Assembly (NCBI GenBank): GCA_964423745.1
Contig: CAYRGG010000011.1
Location: 27,661 to 91,660 of the forward strand
Length of the DNA stretch: 64,000 nt
DNA from: CAYRGG01 sp964423745
GTDB lineage: Bacteria; Pseudomonadota; Gammaproteobacteria; Competibacterales; Competibacteraceae
Direction: 5' to 3'
A model generated the notes under the pieces. It searched no databases. It was not told the origin of the DNA and saw only the letters and a program-made list of their open reading frames with translations. This document shows, piece after piece, positions 9,411 to 18,251 of the stretch. Within the stretch, counting starts at the first letter, position 1, and the number at the start of each line of letters is the position of its first letter. The translations under genes and the position numbers were made by a program.

Positions 9411-9743
9411 CTCTAATAACGATGGTTATTTGTTCTCTCTTACGGAGACTGCTCATGTTTGGTTTCAGAAAAAGCACAGATCAATCTTACGGCTTGCTAA
9501 AAAATTGTAGAATTTTGATTTACATAAATCCATCATAGCTGTTTTTAGCAACAAACCCTCGTTAACCAGTTTTGGATATGTAGCGATTGCCAACAAATTT
9601 ATTGGCAAGGTAGTCACTACATTCACATGCAAAACCTTGTGGCAAATTTATTGAATCAAGCAGGGGACCGCCCAAAATGAACCCTATGGCCTGTTTTTGA
9701 CTCTACTCAGAAGAGTATTCAGGCTATCAAGTAAACAAGGTAC
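9411..9743. other. Divergent intergenic region between DUF3179 and UbiB-like genes
   Basis: 333 bases without a gene. It contains an inverted repeat TGCCAA...TTGGCA (9588-9593 and 9602-9607) with an 8-base loop and the 11-mer CAAATTTATTG repeated near 9594 and 9646. These may be operator-like, but I cannot name a regulator. TTGACT near 9697 is a plausible -35 for the kinase gene without a clear -10 at proper spacing. Confidence 0.4.
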
Positions 9744-11114
9744 ATGATTTTGGGGAATCTAGAAAAATTAAACCACCATAATAAACGGGTTATGAAATTA
9801 GCAGGTATGACCTTATCGGTTGCCTCTGGCTACGCCCAACATCGTATAAAAGGTATATTGTCACCAACAAAAAAACGCCATGATGAACTGAGTGAGTTGT
9901 ATCTTACCTTAGGTAAGGAAATCGCCGAGACCCTGGGTGAGCTAAAAGGAGCTGCCATGAAGGTGGGTCAAATCGCTTCTCAAGCCAAAGGGCTATTACC
10001 ACCCGAAATTTCACAAGCGTTAGAAAAGCTGCAAAAAACAGCCTCTCCCCTACCCTTTACTGTTATTAAACAGCAAATTGAACGAGAACTTGACGCACCA
10101 TTGGAGCTTTTATTTGCTTGGATTGAGGAAACACCCTTTGCGGCGGCTTCTATCGGTCAAGTACATCGCGCTTGCACTAAAGACGGACATGAAGTTATTG
10201 TGAAGGTGCAGTACCCTGGAGTCAGGCAATCCTGTGATAGCGATCTGTTGCAACTTAAGGTGCTACTGCAGATGGGTCGACTTGTAAAAATCCAAGGACG
10301 GGTCCTCAATGCCCTTTTCGATGAGATTCGAGCACGGATTCATGAGGAACTGGATTACATCAATGAAGCGAATAACATTCGCTTGTTCCGGCACTGCCAT
10401 CGTAACGATAAAAATATCGTGATACCTGACGTTATTGATGATTTGAGTACAAAACAAATACTCACCCTGACCTATGAGCCCGGAGATTCCATCAACGAAG
10501 TAAAATCACCCCGTTACTCTGAAGAAGTTATCAATCAACTGGGACGGCGACTTTTTCAGGCTCTGGCGAAACAGCTCTTTCTTTTCCATGTGGTTCACGC
10601 AGACCCGCAACCGGGTAATTTCGCGTTCCGCCCTGACGGAACTCTAGTAGTTTATGATTTTGGTTGCGTCAAGAAACTAAAACCGGAAACCGTCGAAGCT
10701 TATCGAGCAGGTACGCAAGCTTTTTTAGAAGAAGACTATAGGCGTTTAGATGAGGCGATGATAAAACTCGGCATTCGCATTGCCGATGGTCCACCTGTGG
10801 AAGCTGAATATTATGCGTTTTGGCGTAATATTCTCATTCAACCATTTTTAGCCGATCGATCCTTTGATTTTGCAACATCGAGACTTCACGATGAAATCGT
10901 CCACAACACCCCGGAGATTATCCGACGGCTCGATTCCTTTCAACCAGCAGTGGAAACGGTATACATCGATCGTGTGTTAGGGGGGCACTACTGGACCCTG
11001 TATAAACTAGGCGTCAATGTATCTTTTTTTCAAGATATTATGGTTTACTTAGGCAGCAACCAGCGTATTCCTTCGTCTAGCTATAGGACCCCTCTTAAGG
11101 AGATAATATCTTAG
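9744..11114 (+). CDS. UbiB/ABC1/ADCK-family atypical kinase
   Basis: The 456-residue product has the atypical-kinase hallmarks of the UbiB/ADCK group: the family-specific KxGQ motif in GAAMKVGQIAS near residue 75, the Ala-rich nucleotide loop in FAAASIGQVHRA, an invariant Lys in VIVKVQYPGV, HADPQPGNF near residue 290 and the metal-binding DFG in VVYDFGCVK. Family members are ATPases linked to ubiquinone biosynthesis or lipid handling. It lacks the long hydrophobic C-terminus of canonical UbiB and is not next to ubiE or ubiJ, so I do not call it ubiB. AAGG precedes the ATG by 3 bases. A terminator-like hairpin follows. Confidence 0.9.
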   Translation: MILGNLEKLNHHNKRVMKLAGMTLSVASGYAQHRIKGILSPTKKRHDELSELYLTLGKEIAETLGELKGAAMKVGQIASQAKGLLPPEISQALEKLQKTASPLPFTVIKQQIERELDAPLELLFAWIEETPFAAASIGQVHRACTKDGHEVIVKVQYPGVRQSCDSDLLQLKVLLQMGRLVKIQGRVLNALFDEIRARIHEELDYINEANNIRLFRHCHRNDKNIVIPDVIDDLSTKQILTLTYEPGDSINEVKSPRYSEEVINQLGRRLFQALAKQLFLFHVVHADPQPGNFAFRPDGTLVVYDFGCVKKLKPETVEAYRAGTQAFLEEDYRRLDEAMIKLGIRIADGPPVEAEYYAFWRNILIQPFLADRSFDFATSRLHDEIVHNTPEIIRRLDSFQPAVETVYIDRVLGGHYWTLYKLGVNVSFFQDIMVYLGSNQRIPSSSYRTPLKEIIS

Positions 11115-11140
11115 TCACATAGTTTGCTACACCATTAAAA

Positions 11141-11178
11141 CCCCCTCCCTATTTAGCCAGACTATATAGGGTAGGGGG
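11141..11178. terminator. GC-rich hairpin, probable bidirectional terminator
   Basis: CCCCCTCCCTAT at 11141 pairs with ATAGGGTAGGGGG at 11166-11178 with one bulged base. It is flanked by AAAA on the left and CTTT on the right and sits between two convergent genes (kinase on plus, epimerase on minus), the expected place for a shared terminator. Confidence 0.7.
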
Positions 11179-11218
11179 CTTTACTAATGCTGGTCAATAG
11201 TACCTAACTATACACAAA

Positions 11219-12301
11219 CTATGACCGATTGGTTTCAAAACCTAACCGTCTTGATAATTGAGTGACAACTTTTTTAGAGTAGGGTGCAGAGCTTTTAGCA
11301 CTAATTAATTTTGCAGCTTTGTAAGATTCGATGATATCTGTAATTTCACCCTCTAACGATTGTGAGGGTTTATAACCTAACTCTGACTTTGCTTTAGAGA
11401 TATCAAATGCCCTATCTTTTGTAAAAAAGTCTACCCGGCGCCGGTAAATGGGTGGCTCAATTTTTAAAGGTTTACAGATACGCTCACACAATGTACCCAA
11501 CATTTGGGTTGGTTTGACAGGCAAATGTAACCAGGGTTTTCTTACATTGAGACGCTCTGCAATCAGGGACGTCATATCTTTGAGGGGAAGGAAACGCTCG
11601 CCACCAATAGTATAGATGGCGTTATTCAGCTCAGTCTTTTGCATGGCTAGCCAAAAGGCATGGGCCAAATCCCGTGCATCAACCCAATGGACAAGGGCTT
11701 TACCCTTGCCCACATAAAAGAATACGCCACGGGATATCATGCTAAAAAGTTTTAAAGTACGTGAATCACCCGGTCCGTATATCATGGCAGGCCGTATGAC
11801 TACACCGGGGATCTTACCTGATTTAAAATAATCAAGAGCAATTAGCTCTCCCTGCATTTTTGTGTATTGATAAATATCCCCTGGTTTATAAGGTGTGGTC
11901 TCATTTGCTGGGGGCGAATCAATATGACTCAAAACCCCTACCGTAGAACAATGGACAAAACGCTTTACACCCTGTTCTACACTCGCATCCAATAGTAATC
12001 GAGTTCCCTCAGCGTTTACCTTGCCATATTGCTCATCGGGTATACCGGCTTGGCGAAACAGCGCGGCGATGTGAAAAACACCTTGTATGCCCTCAGTGGC
12101 TCTCAAAAGGCTCGCCTTATCTTGCATATCACCTTCGACAATTTCTACATCAAGCCCCTCAAGATTAGCCCGGGAACTGGATGACCTAACCATTGCCCGC
12201 ACTGAAACGCCATGCTTTAGTAATTCCTTAACCAAATAACTGCCTAAAAAACCGGACGCTCCTGTCACAAGAAAAGGGCCTTTGAGGGGCAAATCTTTCA
12301 T
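11219..12301 (-). CDS. NAD-dependent epimerase/dehydratase (3-beta-HSD-like extended SDR)
   Basis: Extended SDR of 360 residues. It has the nucleotide-binding TGASGFLG at residues 12-19, DMQDKASL, the catalytic YQYTKMQGE (Tyr-x-x-x-Lys) and the family stretch VVIRPAMIYGPGDSR. The closest look is the hopanoid-associated or 3-beta-hydroxysteroid dehydrogenase-like group. The start at 12301 is favoured because AGGAG lies 7 bases before it; an ATG 13 codons upstream has no such site. The product may act on a sugar nucleotide or polycyclic lipid, but no neighbour settles the substrate. It stands alone, downstream of a long AT-rich spacer. Confidence 0.85.
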   Translation of the reverse strand: MKDLPLKGPFLVTGASGFLGSYLVKELLKHGVSVRAMVRSSSSRANLEGLDVEIVEGDMQDKASLLRATEGIQGVFHIAALFRQAGIPDEQYGKVNAEGTRLLLDASVEQGVKRFVHCSTVGVLSHIDSPPANETTPYKPGDIYQYTKMQGELIALDYFKSGKIPGVVIRPAMIYGPGDSRTLKLFSMISRGVFFYVGKGKALVHWVDARDLAHAFWLAMQKTELNNAIYTIGGERFLPLKDMTSLIAERLNVRKPWLHLPVKPTQMLGTLCERICKPLKIEPPIYRRRVDFFTKDRAFDISKAKSELGYKPSQSLEGEITDIIESYKAAKLISAKSSAPYSKKVVTQLSRRLGFETNRS

Positions 12302-12928
12302 AAGTAGACTCCTAAATATGCTCTGAACTGAGCATTGCAAACAGTTGCTATAGTTGTGTTACAGGTTACGTACCAAAACTTTGTTAAACCTTAAACTTGT
12401 CATTAAGATAAAACTATATGATTTAACAATCAAGTATTGATCTTTTCGTTTAAACAATCCATTGGATTACATAATCCATGCCAAACCCATTAAATTTATA
12501 CAAATCATGTAATTAAAAAATCTAATAAAAAACAACAAGCCGTAATTAGCTGATTAATCCAAAAAACCGTTGCATTTCAAAAACAGTTTATTAGCTTAGT
12601 ATGTAAGCTTATGATATTTGTGATTTATTTTTGTCTGCGAAAAGAGACAGAGAGAATTAGTAAGGCAACCATCATGATGAACTTACTAATTTGGATTTTA
12701 CGGATAACTTACAGGTGAGGTTAGTGGGTGTTTAGAATTTACGATACTATAAGCTTGGTACAAAGAATGTACAACGCAGTTTATAGAAAAGAATTTAAAA
12801 AATGATTAGAAAGAATCATTTTAGAAAAAACTATTTTTAACTAAAAACTAGTTACAAAATATTTTTTACCTATTAATGTACAACTTACAACAGTGTAAAA
12901 CTTACAATCATTCTTGCGTCGGTAAAGT
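12302..12928. other. AT-rich non-coding region with inverted repeats
   Basis: About 630 bases, clearly richer in A and T than its surroundings, between ctaB and the epimerase gene (both on minus). It contains a 9-base inverted repeat ATTAGTAAG (12656-12664) / CTTACTAAT (12682-12690) enclosing ATCATGAT, an AT hairpin AAAATGATT/AATCATTTT (12799-12822), and the motif ACTTACAA twice near 12888-12905. It must carry the epimerase promoter and the 3' end of the cta transcript. No credible ORF and no recognisable RNA family were seen. Confidence 0.5.
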
Positions 12929-13843
12929 CTAAAAATAATTGAAAAAAGGTAAATAATGATCCACCATCAGTACTGCAAATAAACCAAACAAATAAATAAT
13001 AGAAAAACCAAAGGTAGGCATCGCTAAGCGATCATTTTTAGTGATAAACAAGCGAACCGCATACCAAAGAAAACCACCACCAAGAACGACTGCGCCAGTC
13101 AAATAAAACCCACCACTCATGCCAATCAAAAACGGTAATAAGGTAATCAGCACCAACATCACCGTGTAAAGCAAAATATGAAGCCGTGTAAACGCCACAC
13201 CATGGGTCACGGGTAACATAGGAATATCCGCTTTTGCATATTCTTGGCGTCGATGAATCGCGAGTGCCCAAAAATGGGGCGGCGTCCAGACAAAAATAAT
13301 CAGAAATAGCAACAATGCTTGGGGATCTATCTGGCCAGTAACCGCTACCCAACCGAGTACAGGCGGAGCAGCACCCGCAGCACCACCAATGACGATATTT
13401 TGAGGCGTCGCTCTTTTTAAAAACATAGTGTATACAACCGCGTAACCGATCAACGAACCAAAAGTCAACAACGCAGTCAGGGTATTGGTAAAAGTCACTA
13501 ATAGTGTTAAACCCAATCCACCAATGCCACCGGCGAACAATAAAACTTGACGACCATCTAAGTTGCCCCTGGGTAACGGTCTGTGACAGGTGCGGGCCAT
13601 TAACGCATCGATGCGCCGATCCACCAGATGATTGATAGCAGCTGCTGACCCGGCCGTTAAGGCAATACCAAGAGAACCAAAAAGGAGCACTTCCCAAGGT
13701 ACCGGCGTACTGGTTGCTAGCAACATGCCAACCATTGCGGTAAAGGTAATCAAGGCGACTACTTTGGGCTTAGTGAGCTCAAAGTAATCACGCCAGTGAT
13801 GGCGAATACTGGGTTGTAAGGTTTGCGTATTGGTATTATTCAT
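12929..13843 (-). CDS. ctaB: Protoheme IX farnesyltransferase (heme O synthase)
   Basis: UbiA-family prenyltransferase of 304 residues, transferring farnesyl from farnesyl diphosphate to heme B to give heme O. The first Asp-rich motif is NHLVDRRIDALM (near residue 68) followed by the typical TCHRPLPRG, and IFVWTPPHFWALAIHR near residue 185 is the second conserved block. About eight membrane segments are visible. Its start overlaps the ctaA stop by 4 bases, so heme O and heme A synthesis are coupled here. The CyoE name is used for the same function in bo3 oxidase operons. Confidence 0.96.
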   Translation of the reverse strand: MNNTNTQTLQPSIRHHWRDYFELTKPKVVALITFTAMVGMLLATSTPVPWEVLLFGSLGIALTAGSAAAINHLVDRRIDALMARTCHRPLPRGNLDGRQVLLFAGGIGGLGLTLLVTFTNTLTALLTFGSLIGYAVVYTMFLKRATPQNIVIGGAAGAAPPVLGWVAVTGQIDPQALLLFLIIFVWTPPHFWALAIHRRQEYAKADIPMLPVTHGVAFTRLHILLYTVMLVLITLLPFLIGMSGGFYLTGAVVLGGGFLWYAVRLFITKNDRLAMPTFGFSIIYLFGLFAVLMVDHYLPFFNYF

Positions 13844-14868
13844 ACTATTTTTATATTCCTCGGGCGCAACTCGTGGTTCATGGAAACCAATGCCAGAATG
13901 AGTAGCGCTGCAACGCCGTTGTGGGCGACTGCCACAGGCAGAGGCAATGCTAGCACCACGTTAGCAATACCTAGACTCACTTGCATAACCATCAAAAGTG
14001 CCATGACCAAGGCAGTAAAGCGTAATAACCTATTTTGAGTATTCGAAAAAATTTTCACCGTAAGCCATATAAGGTAAGCAACCACCAGAAGAGCGCCAAT
14101 ACGATGGGTGATATGGATAGTTACTCGGGCATCGTTATCCAACACACCTCCCTCATAGGAAACACCGACACCTCGCCAAAGGGTAAAAGCCTCCTCAAAA
14201 TTCATAGGTGGCCACCACTGAGTTTGACACGTCGGAAAATCAGGACAGGCTAAAGCAGCGTAGTTGGCACTGGTCCATCCTCCTAATGTCACTTGCCCAA
14301 TAACCAGCAAAAGACCGAAGAATACCCAAGGTCGTAAGGCTTTAGTTTGCTCTGTCATGGGCGCTGTGGGTAAATAACTCCCATGCCGCACCGCTAACCA
14401 CCAAAGCAGCGACAGTGTGGTAAGCCCACCCAACAAATGCGCCATCACCACCACTGGCTTTAACTGCAAGGTGACAGTCCACATACCCAGCAAAGCCTGA
14501 AAAATCACTAATCCTACCAATGCAAGGGGTAAAAAAACCGGCTGCTGAGGGTGTAAACGCCGTCGCCAGGCGATAATCGCAAGCCCTAAGATAAGTAGCC
14601 CTAAGGCGCCTGCTAAATAGCGGTGAATCATTTCCTTCCACGCTTTTTCCACCTCCACCGGACGCTCTGGATAAAACGCATTGGCTTGAGCGATTTGTTG
14701 CTCTCCCCGAGGCACATCCAGCTGCCCATAACACCCTGGCCAATCAGGACATCCAAGACCCGCATCAGACAGACGCACATAGGCCCCCAATACGATAACA
14801 CACAACGCCAAGCCTGCAGCAACCAGGGTTAGACGCTGAAATAAATTAGCTTTGTTCATCCCATTCAC
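13840..14868 (-). CDS. ctaA: Heme A synthase (COX15/CtaA family)
   Basis: The 342-residue polytopic membrane protein oxidises the C8 methyl of heme O to make heme A. The family block GAYVRLSDAGLGCPDWPGCYG near residue 28 is present, along with the EMIHRYLAGALG and ITHRIGALLVVAYL histidine-bearing helices and the repeated half-block GWTSANYAALACPDFPTCQ. It overlaps ctaB at its 3' end and the thioredoxin-fold protein at its 5' end, both by 4 bases. Around eight membrane helices are visible. Confidence 0.96.
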   Translation of the reverse strand: MNGMNKANLFQRLTLVAAGLALCVIVLGAYVRLSDAGLGCPDWPGCYGQLDVPRGEQQIAQANAFYPERPVEVEKAWKEMIHRYLAGALGLLILGLAIIAWRRRLHPQQPVFLPLALVGLVIFQALLGMWTVTLQLKPVVVMAHLLGGLTTLSLLWWLAVRHGSYLPTAPMTEQTKALRPWVFFGLLLVIGQVTLGGWTSANYAALACPDFPTCQTQWWPPMNFEEAFTLWRGVGVSYEGGVLDNDARVTIHITHRIGALLVVAYLIWLTVKIFSNTQNRLLRFTALVMALLMVMQVSLGIANVVLALPLPVAVAHNGVAALLILALVSMNHELRPRNIKIV

Positions 14869-15476
14869 CCAATTTTAGAGTACTTAAGAAGACGTTCTAA
14901 ATCTTCGAGAACTCCTTTTGGATTACTACCCGTATCATAACGTATAAACAGATTGCCAAGTGGGTCGATGATGTAGATCCACTCACCGAGACTACTAGTA
15001 GTCACTGGTTCTGGAAAGACCTGCTGAAAAAAATCCAGCGTTTGCGCATCCGCCATACCATGAACCAACTCTGGGTGTTGTTGTTCCAACCAACGCCGAA
15101 CGTCAGCGTCTAATTCCCCGGTATGCATATAAAGGGTTTGAACTCGCTCCATGTCTTTACCTAACGCGAGCCGCACCTGGCGCATATTGTAGAGACTTTT
15201 TTTGCAATGCTCGCCACAGGCAGCCGTCAAATACGCCAAGGTCCAGCGCCCTTTTAAAATGTCAGTGGTTAATGCCTGTCCATTACTTTGTTGAATCTGC
15301 AGCTGGTTGACCGGTTGTGCAGGTGTCAAAAGCTCACCATGGTTGACTGTACTATCGGGTTGCCAATAACCGACCAATAGCCAAGCTAACGCCAAGGGCA
15401 ATCCAAATAAAGCGATAATAGATAATAAAAAAACGCGATTTTTAAAAGAAGAACGTTCGAGGTCAGAAGTCGCCAT
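14865..15476 (-). CDS. Membrane-anchored SCO/thioredoxin-like cytochrome oxidase assembly protein
   Basis: The 203-residue product has one N-terminal membrane anchor (about residues 15-36) and a thioredoxin-like outer domain. It carries a CxxxC pair in AACGEHCKKSL, the spacing used by SCO1-type copper chaperones, followed by TLYMHTGELD and a C-terminal block FIRYDTGSNPKGVLEDL that resembles the SCO fold ending. A protein of this kind regularly lies between surf1 and ctaA in gammaproteobacterial cox clusters. A role in copper delivery or disulfide handling for the CuA or CuB site is likely; the conserved SCO histidine is not obvious to me, so I leave the name open. Confidence 0.75.
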   Translation of the reverse strand: MATSDLERSSFKNRVFLLSIIALFGLPLALAWLLVGYWQPDSTVNHGELLTPAQPVNQLQIQQSNGQALTTDILKGRWTLAYLTAACGEHCKKSLYNMRQVRLALGKDMERVQTLYMHTGELDADVRRWLEQQHPELVHGMADAQTLDFFQQVFPEPVTTSSLGEWIYIIDPLGNLFIRYDTGSNPKGVLEDLERLLKYSKIG

Positions 15477-15493
15477 AATTTATACAAATTAAA

Positions 15494-16237
15494 TTAATGA
15501 TCAGTACCACAACGACGGGTATTGACAACGCCATAGATGATGATTAAAGCAAACGCTAGAGAAAACCACTGTACCGCGTAGCCGCGATGCCGTGCAGGCC
15601 CTAAACCACCAAAGGTAGGCCGCCAAGTACGCAGATACCCTTCCTCCATAGTAGGATCTAGAAGGATTACAGCGGGTTCAAGAGGATAACCCAGTTGCTG
15701 AGCAAGCTGGTCATAATCTAAGTACTGCACTACGCGAGGCCACGCTGCGCCAGACAAGGGCAGCGCACCATCGAGACGCAAACCTGGATTAGAAGGTTGA
15801 GATAGCCTACCTTTTACCACCCTATACGCCTCATCGACGCTTATAGCTGGTAATTGTTGACGAGAAACACCCAAGGGCACCCAACCACGATTGATCAAAA
15901 TCGCTGTTGTCTCTCCAACAGGCCGTAGCGGCGTAAAAACGTGGTAACCCGGTCTTCCTTGATGAATCTGATTATCGAGCAAAATTTGATGTTCTGTATC
16001 GTAACGGCCTTGCACAGTCACCTTACGATAACGTGATACCGGATCATTTAACGCCACTTGGGAAACATCCGTATAAGGGGCCGTCAAATGGGTTTTAAAA
16101 CGTTGCTGTAACCTATCTTTTTGCGTGGCTCGATCCAACTGCCAAAAACCTAAACTTAGCAGCAAGGCCATAAAAAACAGTGTTACTAAACTGGGGATGA
16201 GAGCGGGTCGGAAGACGAATGTACCAAGGCGCAGCAT
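15494..16237 (-). CDS. SURF1 family cytochrome oxidase assembly protein
   Basis: SURF1 proteins help insert heme A into subunit I. The 247-residue product has the family topology: an N-terminal helix (LVTLFFMALLLSLGFWQLDRA), a soluble middle with the signature GRPGYHVFTPLRP and ILINRGWVPLG, and a C-terminal helix after HRGYAVQWFSLAFALI. It lies 17 bases upstream of the SCO-like gene in the surf1-sco-ctaA-ctaB run, and is separated by a divergent small membrane gene from the oxidase subunit genes. Confidence 0.94.
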   Translation of the reverse strand: MLRLGTFVFRPALIPSLVTLFFMALLLSLGFWQLDRATQKDRLQQRFKTHLTAPYTDVSQVALNDPVSRYRKVTVQGRYDTEHQILLDNQIHQGRPGYHVFTPLRPVGETTAILINRGWVPLGVSRQQLPAISVDEAYRVVKGRLSQPSNPGLRLDGALPLSGAAWPRVVQYLDYDQLAQQLGYPLEPAVILLDPTMEEGYLRTWRPTFGGLGPARHRGYAVQWFSLAFALIIIYGVVNTRRCGTDH

Positions 16238-16327
16238 AAAAGAATTAATTAATTATGATGGATAAAACCTACGACTAGAACAGAATTTGTTATGATGACG
16301 TTTTGCTGTCTAATTTGAGAATTTTGA

Positions 16328-16549
16328 ATGTTTTTTAAAACCTTTATCGTCATTGCTCTTTGCGCTATCCTCTTGAGTCTAGGATCCGGATTGTTTTTTA
16401 TGATTCGGGATAAGGGGCGCAGTGATAGAACCCTCAAGGCCCTTACCCTGCGCATTGCCCTCTCTATCAGTTTATTCCTGATTTTAATGATTGCTTATGC
16501 CACTGGGCTTATCTCTCCCCACGGTGTTCAGCCATTACCTTCCCCCTAA
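16328..16549 (+). CDS. Twin transmembrane helix small protein (DUF2909)
   Basis: The 73-residue protein has two hydrophobic helices (about residues 5-27 and 44-63) joined by a charged loop RDKGRSDRTLKAL, the pattern of the DUF2909 twin-helix family found inside gammaproteobacterial cox clusters. It is the only plus-strand gene in this block, placed between surf1 and coxC, so it needs its own promoter in the 90-base gap before it. A TTGAG ribosome-binding site lies just upstream. Its function is unknown; an oxidase assembly role is suggested only by location. Confidence 0.82.
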   Translation: MFFKTFIVIALCAILLSLGSGLFFMIRDKGRSDRTLKALTLRIALSISLFLILMIAYATGLISPHGVQPLPSP

Positions 16550-16619
16550 CGCTTTTTGATTAGGAGAAAATAGCAAATCCTTTTGCAGATAGACAAAGAA
16601 ACAACGTTGCGGCTATGGG

Positions 16620-17480
16620 TTATAACCAATAAACAAAAATAAACAACCCTAACCAAACCACATCCACAAAGTGCCAGTACCAAGCTGCTGCTTCAAAGGC
16701 GAAATGATGTTCCGCTGAGAAATGTCCGCGTATCGCCCGTAGCAACACGACGGTCAAAATAACTGCGCCCAAGGTCACATGGAAACCGTGGAATCCCGTT
16801 AACATAAAAAAAGTGGAACCATAAATACCACTTTCCATAGTGAGGTTTAACTCATGGTAGGCATGAATATATTCTTGCGCCTGTAAAACTACAAACAGGA
16901 AGCCTAGGCCAACGGTGGCGGCCAGCCCTAAAATAAGCTGTTTGCGATGGCTTTCTTTTAAAGCCCAGTGCGCCCAGGTCACTGTCATACCACTACTCAA
17001 TAAAATTATTGTGTTAATAGCGGGTAAACCCCAAGCCGCCATGGGCGTAAACTGGCCACCCAGTGAGTTAGGACCATTGCTCGGCCAAACATGCCTATAA
17101 TTGGGCCAAAGTAATTCATGGGTCATCCACTTGGTTTCATCGCCCCCCAGCCATGGAACTGAGTACATACGGGCATAGAATAAAGCCCCAAAAAATGCCG
17201 CGAAAAACATGACCTCGGAAAAGATGAACCAACCCATGCCCCAACGAAAGGAAAAATCCACCTGTTCATTGTACATTCCTTTTTCGCTTTCATGGATGAC
17301 CGTACCAAACCACCCGAATATCATCACAAACAAAATGGCCAAACCGATCAACATCCATGTCATACCGCCGCCGTTAAGATAGTTGGCAAATCCAGCCATC
17401 ATGGTAAACAACCCAATAGAGCCAACAATAGGCCAGTAGCTCCCATGGGGTACGTAGTATCCGCTGTGCGCTTGCGCCAT
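16620..17480 (-). CDS. coxC: Cytochrome c oxidase subunit III
   Basis: The 286-residue product is subunit III of a heme-copper oxidase, seven-helix type. Seen are YYVPHGSYWPIVGSIGLF, the FRWGMGWFIFSEVMFFAAFFGALFYARM block with the conserved Glu, GFHGFHVTLGAVIL and the C-terminal FEAAAWYWHFVDVVWLGLF. It is transcribed with cox11, a tiny membrane gene, coxA and coxB, in the order B-A-small-11-C. It supports proton uptake and stabilises subunit I in the inner membrane. Confidence 0.97.
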   Translation of the reverse strand: MAQAHSGYYVPHGSYWPIVGSIGLFTMMAGFANYLNGGGMTWMLIGLAILFVMIFGWFGTVIHESEKGMYNEQVDFSFRWGMGWFIFSEVMFFAAFFGALFYARMYSVPWLGGDETKWMTHELLWPNYRHVWPSNGPNSLGGQFTPMAAWGLPAINTIILLSSGMTVTWAHWALKESHRKQLILGLAATVGLGFLFVVLQAQEYIHAYHELNLTMESGIYGSTFFMLTGFHGFHVTLGAVILTVVLLRAIRGHFSAEHHFAFEAAAWYWHFVDVVWLGLFIFVYWL

Positions 17481-17539
17481 AAATAACTCTCTTATAAATA
17501 ATTTTGGTGTATTTAGAGAATACGCTGCTGTTTAAACCA

Positions 17540-18073
17540 TCACCCCTCTACCTTAAAAAAGGTATAAGACAAAGTAACGGTCGAAACATTGGGGGAAAGA
17601 TTCGGATCAAGCCGAAATACTACTGGCATATCTTTGTTTTCATGGGGTTTAAAGTCTTGCCGGGAAAAACAAAAACATTCGATTTTCTGGAAGTGCTGCG
17701 CCGCTAAACCCGGCGAGACACTTGGTACGGCTTGGCCAACTAAAGCTTGATCAGTCAAATTTTCAGCTGAAAAACTGGTTTGATAAAACTCACCGGGATG
17801 TACCTTCATTTTGGCTACTGTTGGAGCAAACTGCCAAGGCGCTGATTGATTGACACTGGCCACAAACTCTACAGTAACCATACGTGACTTATCAGCTTCA
17901 CCATCCACCGCAGCCACCGCTTCATTACGGGTTTTGCCGTTTAAGCCAGTGATGTCACAAAACACATTATATAAAGGTACTAGAGCGAAGCCAAAACCAA
18001 ACATACCCACTACGGCGATCAGCAACCTTTTTACTAAACGACGGTTTGCTTGAGAAACGGTGTTATCTGTCAT
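17540..18073 (-). CDS. ctaG: Cytochrome c oxidase assembly protein CtaG/Cox11
   Basis: Cox11 delivers copper to the CuB centre of subunit I. The 177-residue protein has an N-terminal single membrane helix (about residues 15-35, then VPLYNVFCDITGLNGKT), an immunoglobulin-like outer domain with the copper-binding pair in KIECFCFSRQDF, and the FRLDPNLSPNVSTVTLSYTFF ending. Its start overlaps the stop of the upstream 36-codon gene by 4 bases (ATGA), implying coupled translation. Confidence 0.96.
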   Translation of the reverse strand: MTDNTVSQANRRLVKRLLIAVVGMFGFGFALVPLYNVFCDITGLNGKTRNEAVAAVDGEADKSRMVTVEFVASVNQSAPWQFAPTVAKMKVHPGEFYQTSFSAENLTDQALVGQAVPSVSPGLAAQHFQKIECFCFSRQDFKPHENKDMPVVFRLDPNLSPNVSTVTLSYTFFKVEG

Positions 18074-18180
18074 GTTCTTACCGCCAAGATAATCATAATG
18101 CCAAAGTAAAAAAGCGCCGCCAACGTGACTAATCGTATGAGCGTTCGCTTAATCGCTTGACGACGTTGATCATTTTCCAC
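18070..18180 (-). CDS. 36-residue single-helix membrane protein of the cox operon
   Basis: Reading the minus strand from a GTG at 18180 gives a 36-residue protein: a basic start (ENDQRRQAIKRTLIR) and one hydrophobic helix (LVTLAALFYFGIMIIL) ending AVRT. A GGAGGG ribosome-binding site lies 5 bases before the GTG, and the TGA overlaps the ctaG ATG as ATGA. Both are strong signs of a real gene in the coxA-ctaG gap. Tiny single-helix proteins at this position are known in proteobacterial cox operons and are presumed assembly factors; I cannot assign this one to a named family with certainty. Confidence 0.8.
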   Translation of the reverse strand: MENDQRRQAIKRTLIRLVTLAALFYFGIMIILAVRT

Positions 18181-18251
18181 GTTTACCCTCCGTCTCTGCC
18201 CTCTTTTTTAAACAGAGCGTAGAGACGTATTTATCAAATCTACGTTTTTCC

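Noticed and set aside
9744..11114. Calling the ABC1 kinase ubiB
   Set aside because: It lacks ubiquinone-gene neighbours and the long hydrophobic C-terminus of canonical UbiB.
13038..13697. A 219-codon minus-strand frame inside ctaB
   Set aside because: It lies in another frame of a well-recognised prenyltransferase, and its residues (many Trp, Cys, Ser) do not look like a real protein.
14342..14743. A 133-codon frame inside ctaA
   Set aside because: It overlaps a confidently assigned heme A synthase in another frame and has no family resemblance.
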